Part shown: positions 6,924 through 12,972 of the stretch, piece after piece
Layout of the letters: the number at the start of each line of letters is the position of its first letter
How positions within the stretch are numbered: the stretch's first letter is position 1
NCBI GenBank assembly: GCA_035637315.1
Contig: DASPXK010000131.1
Span: 1 to 16,131 of the forward strand
Origin: DASPXK01 sp035637315
Lineage (GTDB): Bacteria > Chloroflexota > UBA6077 > JACCZL01
Reading direction: 5' to 3'
Length of the DNA stretch: 16,131 nucleotides
Position numbers and translations under genes: made by a program
The notes under the pieces: model-generated
Told to the model about the DNA's origin: nothing
The model's input: only the letters and a program-made list of their open reading frames with translations
Database searches by the model: none

Positions 6924-7256
6924 GGTTTGCGTCCAGAGCGGGCGGCCTGACGAGCCAGAAAGCTGGGACACGGCCGTTTCGGTTTGACGCCGGGCAACCG
7001 GCGCGGGTAGCGTGAGACAAACTCAAGCGGCCAACACGGAGGCGGTCTTGGCACAGATGACGTCGCTCCTGATCGGGCGGCCGCCTTCGGGCTGTGCTTA
7101 GTGGCCCTGGCTAGGTCCCCAGTCCCAGGCCCCGGATCGACGAGTCGCAAGCCTTCAGTCGAAAGAGCCAGGTCCTGGAATCCGAGGCGTCGGGGCCGCC
7201 ATCCTGACAGAGCTACACTGTCCGCGTGAGATGAATCTCTTGATAAGGGAGGAACC
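6924..7256. other. Intergenic stretch without a recognised gene
   Basis: These 333 bases separate the leftward HTH module from the rightward cupin gene. No reading frame here has a good start and a recognisable product. A short hairpin (GCCGG-gcaa-CCGGC, about 6982-6995) is visible, without a T-run. The last 15 bases carry the cupin Shine-Dalgarno, AAGGGAGGAA. A convincing promoter could not be identified. Confidence 0.5.
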
Positions 7257-7622
7257 GTGAAGGTAGTAAGGATCGGTGACGTAGCCAAGGAGCCAGCCGT
7301 GAGCGCGCTGTTCACCGGCGGAGCGGTCAGCCGGCAGGTCCCCTTCCTGCCCGATGAGGGCCAGACCTTCAACTGTGGTGTCGTCAGCTTCAGCGCCGGT
7401 TCGCGCAACAAGTTCCACACCCACACAAGCGATCAGCTCTTGATCGTCACCGAAGGCACGGGCGTCGTCGCAACCGATCGTGAGGAGCGGGCTATCACGG
7501 TGGGTGACGTCGTTTTGATTCAGTCCGGAGAAAACCACTGGCACGGCGCACCCGGCAGCACGTCCATGGCCCACATCTCCATCCAGGCCAAAGGCAGCCA
7601 GACCACCCAGACCGAGCCCTAG
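7257..7622 (+). CDS. Cupin domain protein
   Basis: A 121-residue single-domain cupin. The first metal motif is H54-T-H56 followed by Gln60, where most cupins have Glu, in FHTHTSDQLLIVTEG. The second is GENHWHGAP with His94 and His96. The beta-barrel glycines (VTEGTG, TVGDVVLIQSGE) are well placed. Such small cupins bind a divalent metal and serve as dioxygenases, isomerases or sensors; many accompany carboxymuconolactone decarboxylase-like proteins, but none is present here. The GTG start is supported by a strong GGGAGGA ribosome binding site 5 nt upstream. The gene stands alone between two leftward units. Confidence 0.9.
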   Translation: MKVVRIGDVAKEPAVSALFTGGAVSRQVPFLPDEGQTFNCGVVSFSAGSRNKFHTHTSDQLLIVTEGTGVVATDREERAITVGDVVLIQSGENHWHGAPGSTSMAHISIQAKGSQTTQTEP

Positions 7623-7685
7623 CGCCCAACCAGGCCCGCGGTCTCACTCCTAATTCTCTAGCCTCGGTGAGGAGTGGGTGGCACC

Positions 7686-7740
7686 AGCCCCACCCCCAAC
7701 CCCCTCCCCCAAATTTGGGGGAAGGGGCAGGCGGAGCGGG
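7686..7740. repeat. G/C-run palindrome, imperfect copy
   Basis: A C-run block (CCCCTCCCCC) and a G-run block (GGGGGAAGGGG) flank the centre AAATTT (7711-7716). The outer parts have decayed compared with the perfect copy at 1775-1834. It sits between the convergent cupin and 59-residue genes, where it may act as a bidirectional terminator-like hairpin. Confidence 0.75.
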
Positions 7741-7774
7741 CTGTCAAGTGCAGGAGGGACCAGGACCAGAAGGA

Positions 7775-7954
7775 CTAAGGGCCAGCCACTCCGGCCTGGC
7801 CTTTGCGGTAGCTCAGGAACATGCGTTGGTAGATGGTGTGGGCCTCCTCGAACCGACGCTTGAGCTCCTGGTTGTCCGGGTCCTGCAGCCACAGCCGCAT
7901 CAGCTCGCGCATCTCGGCCGTGACCCGCTCCATCTCAGGCGTCTGGTCGTCCAT
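7775..7954 (-). CDS. Small hypothetical protein (59 aa)
   Basis: A short leftward gene of 59 residues, starting MDDQTPEMERVTAEMRELMR and ending in VAGP. It is rich in Glu, Arg and Met with a heptad-like pattern over residues 5-50, so it is probably an all-helical, soluble protein. The ATG has GGAGAAGAG directly upstream, a credible ribosome binding site. It lies 66 nt after the secreted Ig-like protein on the same strand, so the two may share a transcript. No family was recognised. Support is the ribosome binding site, high-GC codon use and position; it could still be spurious. Confidence 0.6.
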   Translation of the reverse strand: MDDQTPEMERVTAEMRELMRLWLQDPDNQELKRRFEEAHTIYQRMFLSYRKGQAGVAGP

Positions 7955-8020
7955 CTCTTCTCCGTCCGCCGGCGAGGCTGGCTGGTCCCGATGATTGTAG
8001 CGACCGCCAGGCGGGCTGGC

Positions 8021-8878
8021 CTAGGGCAGGCCGAACGGCGTCGGCAGGCCGATGGTCGGCTGTGGGGGCGGTGGCTCGTACGGCTGGATGATGGGGACCG
8101 GCGGCCCGCCCGGAACCACGATCGGGGCTGGGCCGGGCCCAGTATCGAACGAGGGCGGGGTTGGGGTGGGAAACGCGTCCGAGCCCGGCAGGTTGATGGG
8201 CAGCGGTGGCGGCATCGACTCCTGGATCGGACCCTGTTGAATCGGTGCGATCGGCTGTACGGGCGGTGGAGGCGGCGGAGCGACCTGGGGGACCGGGGCT
8301 GGGGCTGGCGGCACGGGAGCCGGGACGATCACCGGCTGGACCGGCGACTCGGGCGGGGTGAAGTCGGGCGTAGGGCCAGGGGTGCCCTCGGCCGGCTGTT
8401 CTGGCACTGGCGACTCGCCGGGCGAGGGCACGACCAGAGGGACTTGCCCGGTCGCTCGAGGACGCGGCGGCGGGGCATCCACCGTCACCACCACCCGCGC
8501 CCGGGTTGTGTTCCCGCTCGTGTCGTACACAGTCAGCAGGATCAGGTATTCACCAGGCGATAGCGTCGAAGTGTCCCACACCCCGAGGCGACCGCTCACT
8601 ATCGGCTGATCACTAGCCGGACCGATCGGCCGCAGGATCGACGGCGACGAGCCGACCCCGTAATGGATGTGGTAGAAGCTGAAGCGGATCGGGTCAGGCC
8701 CAGTTGCCCGACCGCGGATCTCGACCTGCCCGCTGACGTGCGCGCCGCTGGCCGGCTCGTCGATGCGGTCGACGTCGTCAGCCAGGGCGCTGGCCGCCCC
8801 GAGGAGCAGGCCGAGAGCCAAAAGGAGCAGCTTCAGGGGGAGGCGGCCTCGCACGCGGGCGAGTGTACCACTACCCAC
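8021..8878 (-). CDS. Secreted Ig-like domain protein with proline-rich tail
   Basis: The 285-residue product has a signal peptide with a basic start and hydrophobic core (LPLKLLLLALGLLLGAAS, then ALADD), with likely cleavage after Ala33. Residues 36-132 form one bacterial Ig-like beta sandwich (IDEPASGAHVSGQVEIRGRA ... SPGEYLILLTVYDTSGNTTR). This resembles extracellular domains common in Chloroflexota envelope proteins. Residues 133-285 are a low-complexity Pro/Thr/Val/Ala tail with PPPPP runs, likely extended and wall-spanning or glycosylated. No C-terminal anchor or enzyme domain is seen. The GTG start is 24 nt from the nearest GGAGG, so a later GTG (Val9) is possible. Role unknown. Confidence 0.8.
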   Translation of the reverse strand: MGSGTLARVRGRLPLKLLLLALGLLLGAASALADDVDRIDEPASGAHVSGQVEIRGRATGPDPIRFSFYHIHYGVGSSPSILRPIGPASDQPIVSGRLGVWDTSTLSPGEYLILLTVYDTSGNTTRARVVVTVDAPPPRPRATGQVPLVVPSPGESPVPEQPAEGTPGPTPDFTPPESPVQPVIVPAPVPPAPAPVPQVAPPPPPPVQPIAPIQQGPIQESMPPPLPINLPGSDAFPTPTPPSFDTGPGPAPIVVPGGPPVPIIQPYEPPPPQPTIGLPTPFGLP

Positions 8879-8934
8879 TACCCACTGGTGATGCTATCCT
8901 TGCCTCCTGAGGATGGCCTGGCTCGTGGGATTCG

Positions 8935-9174
8935 ATGCGCGTCCGCGTGGTGCCGTACGCCGAGCTCCGGCGGCTCCTGCCGGCTAGGCACGAAGAGCTG
9001 TGGCTGGAGGTGCCAGAAGGCGCCACCGTCGGCGACGCGCTCCGAATCCTTGGCCTTGTTACCGAGGAGCGACTGATCATCGGACTGGACGGCCGCTACG
9101 CTACACCGGACACACCACTGCACACGGACGCCGAATTGACGCTGGTGACCCCGATGATGGGCGGAACAACCTAA
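8935..9174 (+). CDS. MoaD/ThiS family sulfur carrier-like protein
   Basis: A 79-residue ubiquitin-fold protein. The early strand MRVRVVPYAELRRLLP, the middle VPEGATVGDALRILGL and the late HTDAELTLVTPMMGG match the MoaD/ThiS pattern, where the C-terminal Gly-Gly is thiocarboxylated to donate sulfur to molybdopterin or thiazole. Here two Thr residues follow the Gly-Gly, so activation would first require trimming. It directly precedes an AOR-family gene, a pairing consistent with building the tungsten or molybdenum pterin cofactor for that enzyme. The ribosome binding site is weak (GGGA). It is divergent from the Ig-like gene, with only 56 bp between starts. Confidence 0.85.
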   Translation: MRVRVVPYAELRRLLPARHEELWLEVPEGATVGDALRILGLVTEERLIIGLDGRYATPDTPLHTDAELTLVTPMMGGTT

Positions 9175-9215
9175 CCCCCCAGCCCCCTTCCCTGAAGGGA
9201 AGGGGGAGCCGGGGG
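9175..9215. repeat. G/C-run hairpin repeat, first of a tandem pair
   Basis: CCCCCAGCCCCCTTCCCT pairs with AGGGAAGGGGGAGCCGGGGG around GA, a near-perfect inverted repeat immediately after the sulfur-carrier stop codon. It could reduce read-through into the AOR gene or stabilise mRNA ends. Confidence 0.8.
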
Positions 9216-9224
9216 ATGACATTC

Positions 9225-9270
9225 GCCCTTCCCTTTAGGCCTTTTAGGGGAGGGGGCTAGGGGGAGAGGT
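9225..9270. repeat. G/C-run hairpin repeat, second copy, carrying the AOR ribosome binding site
   Basis: A more decayed copy (CCCTTCCCTTTAGG ... TTTTAGGGGAGGGGG) ends in GGGGGAGAGGT directly before the AOR ATG. The purine-rich end of the repeat therefore serves as the Shine-Dalgarno sequence. Confidence 0.65.
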
Positions 9271-11013
9271 ATGGCCTACGGTTTTTGGGACCGAATCCTG
9301 CGGGTCGACTTGGCAAGCGGCAAGATCTGGGAGGAGCAGCCTGGCGAAGCCTTCTTTCGTAGCCATGTGGGCGGACGCTCGTTCATCGCCCACTATCTGC
9401 TCAAAGAAGTGCCAGTCGAGGTCGACCCGCTCAGCCCGGACAATCGCCTGATCTTCATGGCTGGGCCCGTCACGGGCGTGCCGCTGCCGGGCGCCGGACG
9501 GCATAGCGTGGGCGCCCGCTCGCCCCTGACCGGTGGATTCGGCGAGTCGGAGGCCGGCGGCTTCTGGGGAGCCGAGCTCAAGCACGTCGGCTATGACGGC
9601 ATCATCTTCCAGGGCCGCGCCGAGCGACCCGTCTACCTCTGGCTGGACGAGCGGACCGTCGAGCTCCGCGACGCCTCGCACCTGTGGGGCCAGCGGACTG
9701 GCGAGGTCGAGGCGAAGCTCCGCGAGGACCACGGCGACCGCCTCGTCAGGGTCTGTCAGGTCGGGCCGGCCGGCGAGAACCAGGTCCTCTACAGTTGCGT
9801 GATCAACGATCTCAACGAGGTCGCCGGCCGAACCGGCATGGGCGCCGTGATGGGCTCCAAGAACCTCAAGGCGATCGCCGTGCGCGGCAAGAAGAACGTC
9901 CCGATGGCCGACCCGGCCAGGATCCGCGAGGTGGCGATGTGGGTGGCCCGCACGATGGACGAGAACCACTACAACTTCCACCACTATGGGACCGGCGCGG
10001 CGATGGTCGGCAAGCACCTGGAGGGCCACCTGCCGGTGCGCAACTGGCAGGAAGGCACCATGGAGACCGTCAGTCTGATCGACGCCAAGGCGATCAAAGA
10101 GCACTACCTGGAGAAGATGGACGGGTGCTACGCCTGCTCCGTCCGCTGCAAGAAGCGGGTCCGAGTCGAAGCGATGAGCGTCGAGCCGAAGTACGGCGGC
10201 CCCGAGTACGAGACGCTCGGCGCGATCGGCACCAACACTGGGGTCGACGACCTGCTCGCGCTGTGCAAGGCGAACCAGGCCCTCAACTGGTGGGGGATCG
10301 ACAGCGTCTCGACCGGGGCGACGATCGCCTGGGCGATGGAGTGCTATCAGCGCGGCATCCTGACCAAACAGGACACCGGCGGGCTGGCGCTGGAGTGGGG
10401 CGACGGCCAGATCCTGAACCAGCTCATCGACATGATCGCCAGGCGCGAAGGGATCGGCGATCTGCTGGCCGAGGGCGCGCTGAAGGCTGCTCGCAAGCTC
10501 GGACGCGACAGCGAGCAGTATGTGGTCCACGTCCGCGGGCTGGAGGTGGCGATGCACGACCCGCGCGCCATGGAGCACATGAAAACCAACTACCCCGTTA
10601 ATCCGACCGGCGGTGACCATACCGGTGGAGCCCACGCGCGCACCAGCATTCGGAACACGATCGGCGTGTGCCAGTTCCTGGCGTACGACGAGCCGACAAC
10701 GCTCGACATCCTGAACGCCGCGACCGGCTGGGGCATGGCGCCCGAGGAGCTGGACGAGGTTTTCCGCCGCGGCGTTACCATGGCCCGCCTGTTCAACATG
10801 CGCTGTGGCTTCGGGCGGGACGACGATCGGCTGCCAGCACGCTTCCACGAGCCGCTCAAGCACGGCCCCTTCGCCGACAAGCCGCTCACCCCAGAGGAAG
10901 TCTCTCGAGTCGTCGAGGAGTACTACGTGGCCCAGGGCTGGGACCGCGCCACGGGCACGCCGACGGGCGAGACGCTGGAGCGGCTCGGGCTCGCGGCTTA
11001 CCCTACGGCCTGA
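9271..11013 (+). CDS. Aldehyde:ferredoxin oxidoreductase family enzyme
   Basis: A 580-residue full-length AOR-family protein. These oxygen-sensitive enzymes carry a bis-pterin tungsten or molybdenum cofactor and one [4Fe-4S] cluster, and oxidise aldehydes to acids with ferredoxin. The N-terminal domain starts ILRVDLASGKI and contains AGPVTGVPLPGAGRHSVGAR and the pterin-binding GGFGESEAGGFWGAELK. Cluster ligands are Cys286, Cys289 and Cys293 (CYACSVRC), with Cys467 (IGVCQF) as the fourth. The cofactor region GPEYETLGAIG and the C-terminal DDRLPARFHEPL are present. It is preceded by a MoaD-like gene. Substrate and metal cannot be told from sequence; the family also includes formaldehyde and benzoyl-CoA-related enzymes. 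Confidence 0.95.
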   Translation: MAYGFWDRILRVDLASGKIWEEQPGEAFFRSHVGGRSFIAHYLLKEVPVEVDPLSPDNRLIFMAGPVTGVPLPGAGRHSVGARSPLTGGFGESEAGGFWGAELKHVGYDGIIFQGRAERPVYLWLDERTVELRDASHLWGQRTGEVEAKLREDHGDRLVRVCQVGPAGENQVLYSCVINDLNEVAGRTGMGAVMGSKNLKAIAVRGKKNVPMADPARIREVAMWVARTMDENHYNFHHYGTGAAMVGKHLEGHLPVRNWQEGTMETVSLIDAKAIKEHYLEKMDGCYACSVRCKKRVRVEAMSVEPKYGGPEYETLGAIGTNTGVDDLLALCKANQALNWWGIDSVSTGATIAWAMECYQRGILTKQDTGGLALEWGDGQILNQLIDMIARREGIGDLLAEGALKAARKLGRDSEQYVVHVRGLEVAMHDPRAMEHMKTNYPVNPTGGDHTGGAHARTSIRNTIGVCQFLAYDEPTTLDILNAATGWGMAPEELDEVFRRGVTMARLFNMRCGFGRDDDRLPARFHEPLKHGPFADKPLTPEEVSRVVEEYYVAQGWDRATGTPTGETLERLGLAAYPTA

Positions 11014-11090
11014 TCGCCTTGGACGGTGAGCGGAAGACCCTTTCGCGCACGAACGCCCCCAGCCTGGCTGCACCGGGATAGACGATAGGC

Positions 11091-11810
11091 ATGCTGACGC
11101 TGGCCGAAGAGCTGCTGCTGCTCGCGCTGCACGACCGTTCGGGTGACCTCATCCCGTCCGCCGCGGAGGCGTTGCCCACCGCGCTGGCGAGCGCGGTCCT
11201 CATGGAGCTAAACGTCCGCGAGAGGCTCCGGGCCGAGGGCGACGACTTGGTCCTTGCCGACACCTCGCCCACCGGCGACTCCATCCTCGACCAAGCCGCG
11301 GCACGCATCGGGCGGGAGAGCCGGGCCCGAGACGCGGGCTATTGGGTCAACGCGCTCGCGGGCGAGATGCGCGATCTACGCGACCACCTGCTCGATCGGC
11401 TCGTAACCGCGGGGATCTTGCGGCGTGAGGAGAAGCGGATCCTGTGGGTCTTCAGGTCCGAACGCTTCCCGCTGGCCGATGAGGATGAAGAGCGGCAAAT
11501 CCGGGAGCGCATCCGCGCCGTCGTCCTGGAGGGGACGAACGCCGAGCCGCGTACAACGGCGCTGATCGCGCTGGTCGAGGCCTGCGCCCTGGTGGACGAA
11601 CTCTTCTCGCCCGCCGAGCGCGCGGAGGCGCAGCGGCGCGTGCGTGAGCTCGTGGGCGGCGACGTGGCCCAGATCGGAGGAGCCGGCGGCGTGCAGGACG
11701 CCCTCATGCGCTCACTAATCGTGGCGACGCTCGCGTCGACGATGATGTCGATGTCCGGCCTGAGGGAAGACCTCGACTCCGATCTGGACTGGGACTCCGA
11801 CGCGGACTGA
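11091..11810 (+). CDS. GPP34 family (GOLPH3-like) protein
   Basis: A 239-residue protein. The start MLTLAEELLLLALHDRSGDL and the middle LDRLVTAGILRREEKRILWV are typical of the bacterial GPP34/GOLPH3-like family. Eukaryotic members bind phosphatidylinositol 4-phosphate on Golgi membranes; the role of bacterial homologues is unknown. The protein is almost entirely helical, contains GGDVAQIGGAGG before a hydrophobic helix near 205-222, and ends in a very acidic tail (DLDSDLDWDSDAD). The ribosome binding site is weak. The last 96 nt overlap, in antisense, the 3' end of the converging nuclease-like gene. It starts 77 nt after the AOR gene, with no evident functional link. Confidence 0.85.
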   Translation: MLTLAEELLLLALHDRSGDLIPSAAEALPTALASAVLMELNVRERLRAEGDDLVLADTSPTGDSILDQAAARIGRESRARDAGYWVNALAGEMRDLRDHLLDRLVTAGILRREEKRILWVFRSERFPLADEDEERQIRERIRAVVLEGTNAEPRTTALIALVEACALVDELFSPAERAEAQRRVRELVGGDVAQIGGAGGVQDALMRSLIVATLASTMMSMSGLREDLDSDLDWDSDAD

Positions 11811-12455
11811 ATGCCGCCAGGGCAGAGACCGGGGAGTCAGGAGGTCGAGTCCGCCCTCGTCGGTCAGAAAGTAAAAGGCGACGGCGCGCGCCAAGTTGCC
11901 ATACCGTTCGAGCCATAGCGAAGGGACCCGCCGGTCGTTCCCGAACACGAGGAATGTGCTCGGTGCCCGAGTCTTCTCCAGAAGCCAAACATGCTCAGCG
12001 ATGATTGAGAATTTGGCGGGCGGCAGAGCGACGCCGCCGACGAGCGTGTAATACTTCGCGTCCCCGATGACCTGTCGGTCGGGCGACACAAAATCGAATC
12101 GCTTATGTACGCCGGATACCGAGCCGGGTGACAACGCCACACCGTAGCGCTCGCTGAGTCTGCGCCCCGCCAGTGCCTCAAACCCCGCAGGGCTCATCGT
12201 GCCGCCCGACCATTCCGCGCCGCGCGGCCATCTTGCGCGGCCTGCGAGTAGGGCGGCGGGGTCTTCGACACCGTAGAACGTCCACGTTCGTCCTTCTCGA
12301 TCCCCCCGGATCAGCCCGCGGCGCATCAAGTCTCGCGTTATCATGAACACAATCTGATGCGAGCCGATGCCCAAGCTCTCGGCGATCTCGGAGTTGGTGG
12401 CGCCATCGGGGAGAACTGACCACAGGTAGGCGACGACATTCTCGGCCTGTGTCAT
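11715..12455 (-). CDS. Winged-helix plus PD-(D/E)XK nuclease-like protein
   Basis: The product has 246 residues from the ATG at 12455, or 251 from the GTG at 12470. Residues 1-62 form a winged helix (NVVAYLWSVL, TNSEIAESLGIGSHQIVFMI, RGLIRGDREGRTWTFYG). Residues 92-206 look like a restriction-endonuclease fold: a helix with Glu103 (LSERYGV), then FDFVSPDRQVIGDAKYYT with Asp121, Asp132 and Lys134 forming D...D-x-K, then strands around STFLVFGNDRR and AVAFYFLTDEGGLDLL. The fold call rests on motif reading and is an inference. The last 40 residues are basic and are encoded partly antisense to the GPP34 gene. It follows the 106-residue gene closely and is probably its operon partner. Possible roles are restriction, defence or DNA-damage handling. 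Confidence 0.65.
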   Translation of the reverse strand: MTQAENVVAYLWSVLPDGATNSEIAESLGIGSHQIVFMITRDLMRRGLIRGDREGRTWTFYGVEDPAALLAGRARWPRGAEWSGGTMSPAGFEALAGRRLSERYGVALSPGSVSGVHKRFDFVSPDRQVIGDAKYYTLVGGVALPPAKFSIIAEHVWLLEKTRAPSTFLVFGNDRRVPSLWLERYGNLARAVAFYFLTDEGGLDLLTPRSLPWRHSVRVGVPVQIGVEVFPQAGHRHHRRRERRHD

Positions 12456-12489
12456 CTCGCGAACCCTCACCCGTGTTGGCTAGGCTTGT

Positions 12490-12810
12490 CTAATCACGTC
12501 GCCGCTCCCAGCGTTGAGCCTCGACCGCCTCGAAAGCCTCGATCTCGCGGAGCGCGGCCTGCGCCTGGGGCTCAGCTACCTGGTGTCGAATGCCTGCTCG
12601 CAGCGCCTCAAGGAGCAGCCGGTTTACCTCTGGGCTATCGCCACCATCCTCGATCTGCATTTCCAGGGCGTTGAGAATGCCCGTGAGCTTGCGAGCTCGC
12701 AGGACCTGGAGGCGAAGCCGTCCGATAGCCAGTTCGATCGGTCGGAGCCGTGCTACTCGCGCCTGGTCATAACCCGAGGGCTGGTTCGAGAAGTCTCCGT
12801 TCTGGGACAT
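12490..12810 (-). CDS. Small helical hypothetical protein, partner of the nuclease-like gene
   Basis: A 106-residue protein with no recognised domain. After a polar start (MSQNGDFSNQPSGYDQ), residues 17-104 are rich in Arg, Leu, Glu and Ala in helix-favouring patterns, as in LRPIELAIGRLRLQVLRARK and ALREIEAFEAVEAQRWERRR. No membrane span or signal peptide is present. The ATG has a double Shine-Dalgarno stretch, GGAGGAAGGAGG, ending 11 nt upstream. The next gene on the strand begins 34 nt after the stop (19 nt if its GTG is used), so they likely form an operon. It might bind or chaperone the nuclease-like protein, but that is a guess from position. Confidence 0.65.
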   Translation of the reverse strand: MSQNGDFSNQPSGYDQARVARLRPIELAIGRLRLQVLRARKLTGILNALEMQIEDGGDSPEVNRLLLEALRAGIRHQVAEPQAQAALREIEAFEAVEAQRWERRRD

Positions 12811-12888
12811 TGCTGCTCGCGACCTCCTTCCTCCGGCAATGACACCCCAGCTCGAGGTGAGCCAGCGCGCATTGCGGGGCGCTACGGC

Positions 12889-12918
12889 TTGAGCGGGCCG
12901 TCGGACGGCCTCTAGAAT
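12889..12918 (+). promoter_or_regulatory. Sigma70-like promoter for the E2 gene
   Basis: TTGAGC (12889-12894) and TAGAAT (12913-12918) are 18 bp apart. The start of transcription would be near 12925, leaving a leader of about 48 nt before the E2 ATG. Confidence 0.55.
12896..12910. promoter_or_regulatory. Operator-like palindrome inside the E2 promoter spacer
   Basis: GGCCGTC-G-GACGGCC is a perfect inverted repeat with 7-bp arms and a single central base, lying exactly between the -35 and -10 boxes. A repressor bound here would block the promoter. No cognate regulator is adjacent, and high GC makes chance palindromes more likely. Confidence 0.45.
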
Positions 12919-12972
12919 GGGTTCCGGCGCCTTATTCTAGGCACAATCCACGCGATAGATAGAGGGACCTTC

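Noticed and set aside
6898..6987. 29-codon + strand frame beginning at the ATG of the palindrome, with AAGGA upstream
   Set aside because: The ATG is part of the palindrome and the AAGGA can be explained as part of the opposite promoter region. The peptide has no recognisable character, so a leader peptide was judged unlikely.
6920..7426. 168-residue minus-strand frame covering the intergenic gap and the cupin start
   Set aside because: It overlaps the well-supported cupin gene in antisense, lacks a clear ribosome binding site and resembles no family.
8863..8887. Short tandem heptamers (ACTACCC) between the divergent Ig-like and MoaD-like genes
   Set aside because: Only about two and a half units. 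They could mark replication slippage or a binding site, but are too short to call a repeat feature.
9244..11073. 609-residue frame antisense to the AOR gene
   Set aside because: The AOR frame has all cluster and cofactor motifs. The antisense product is a His/Asp/Val-rich mirror without recognisable features.
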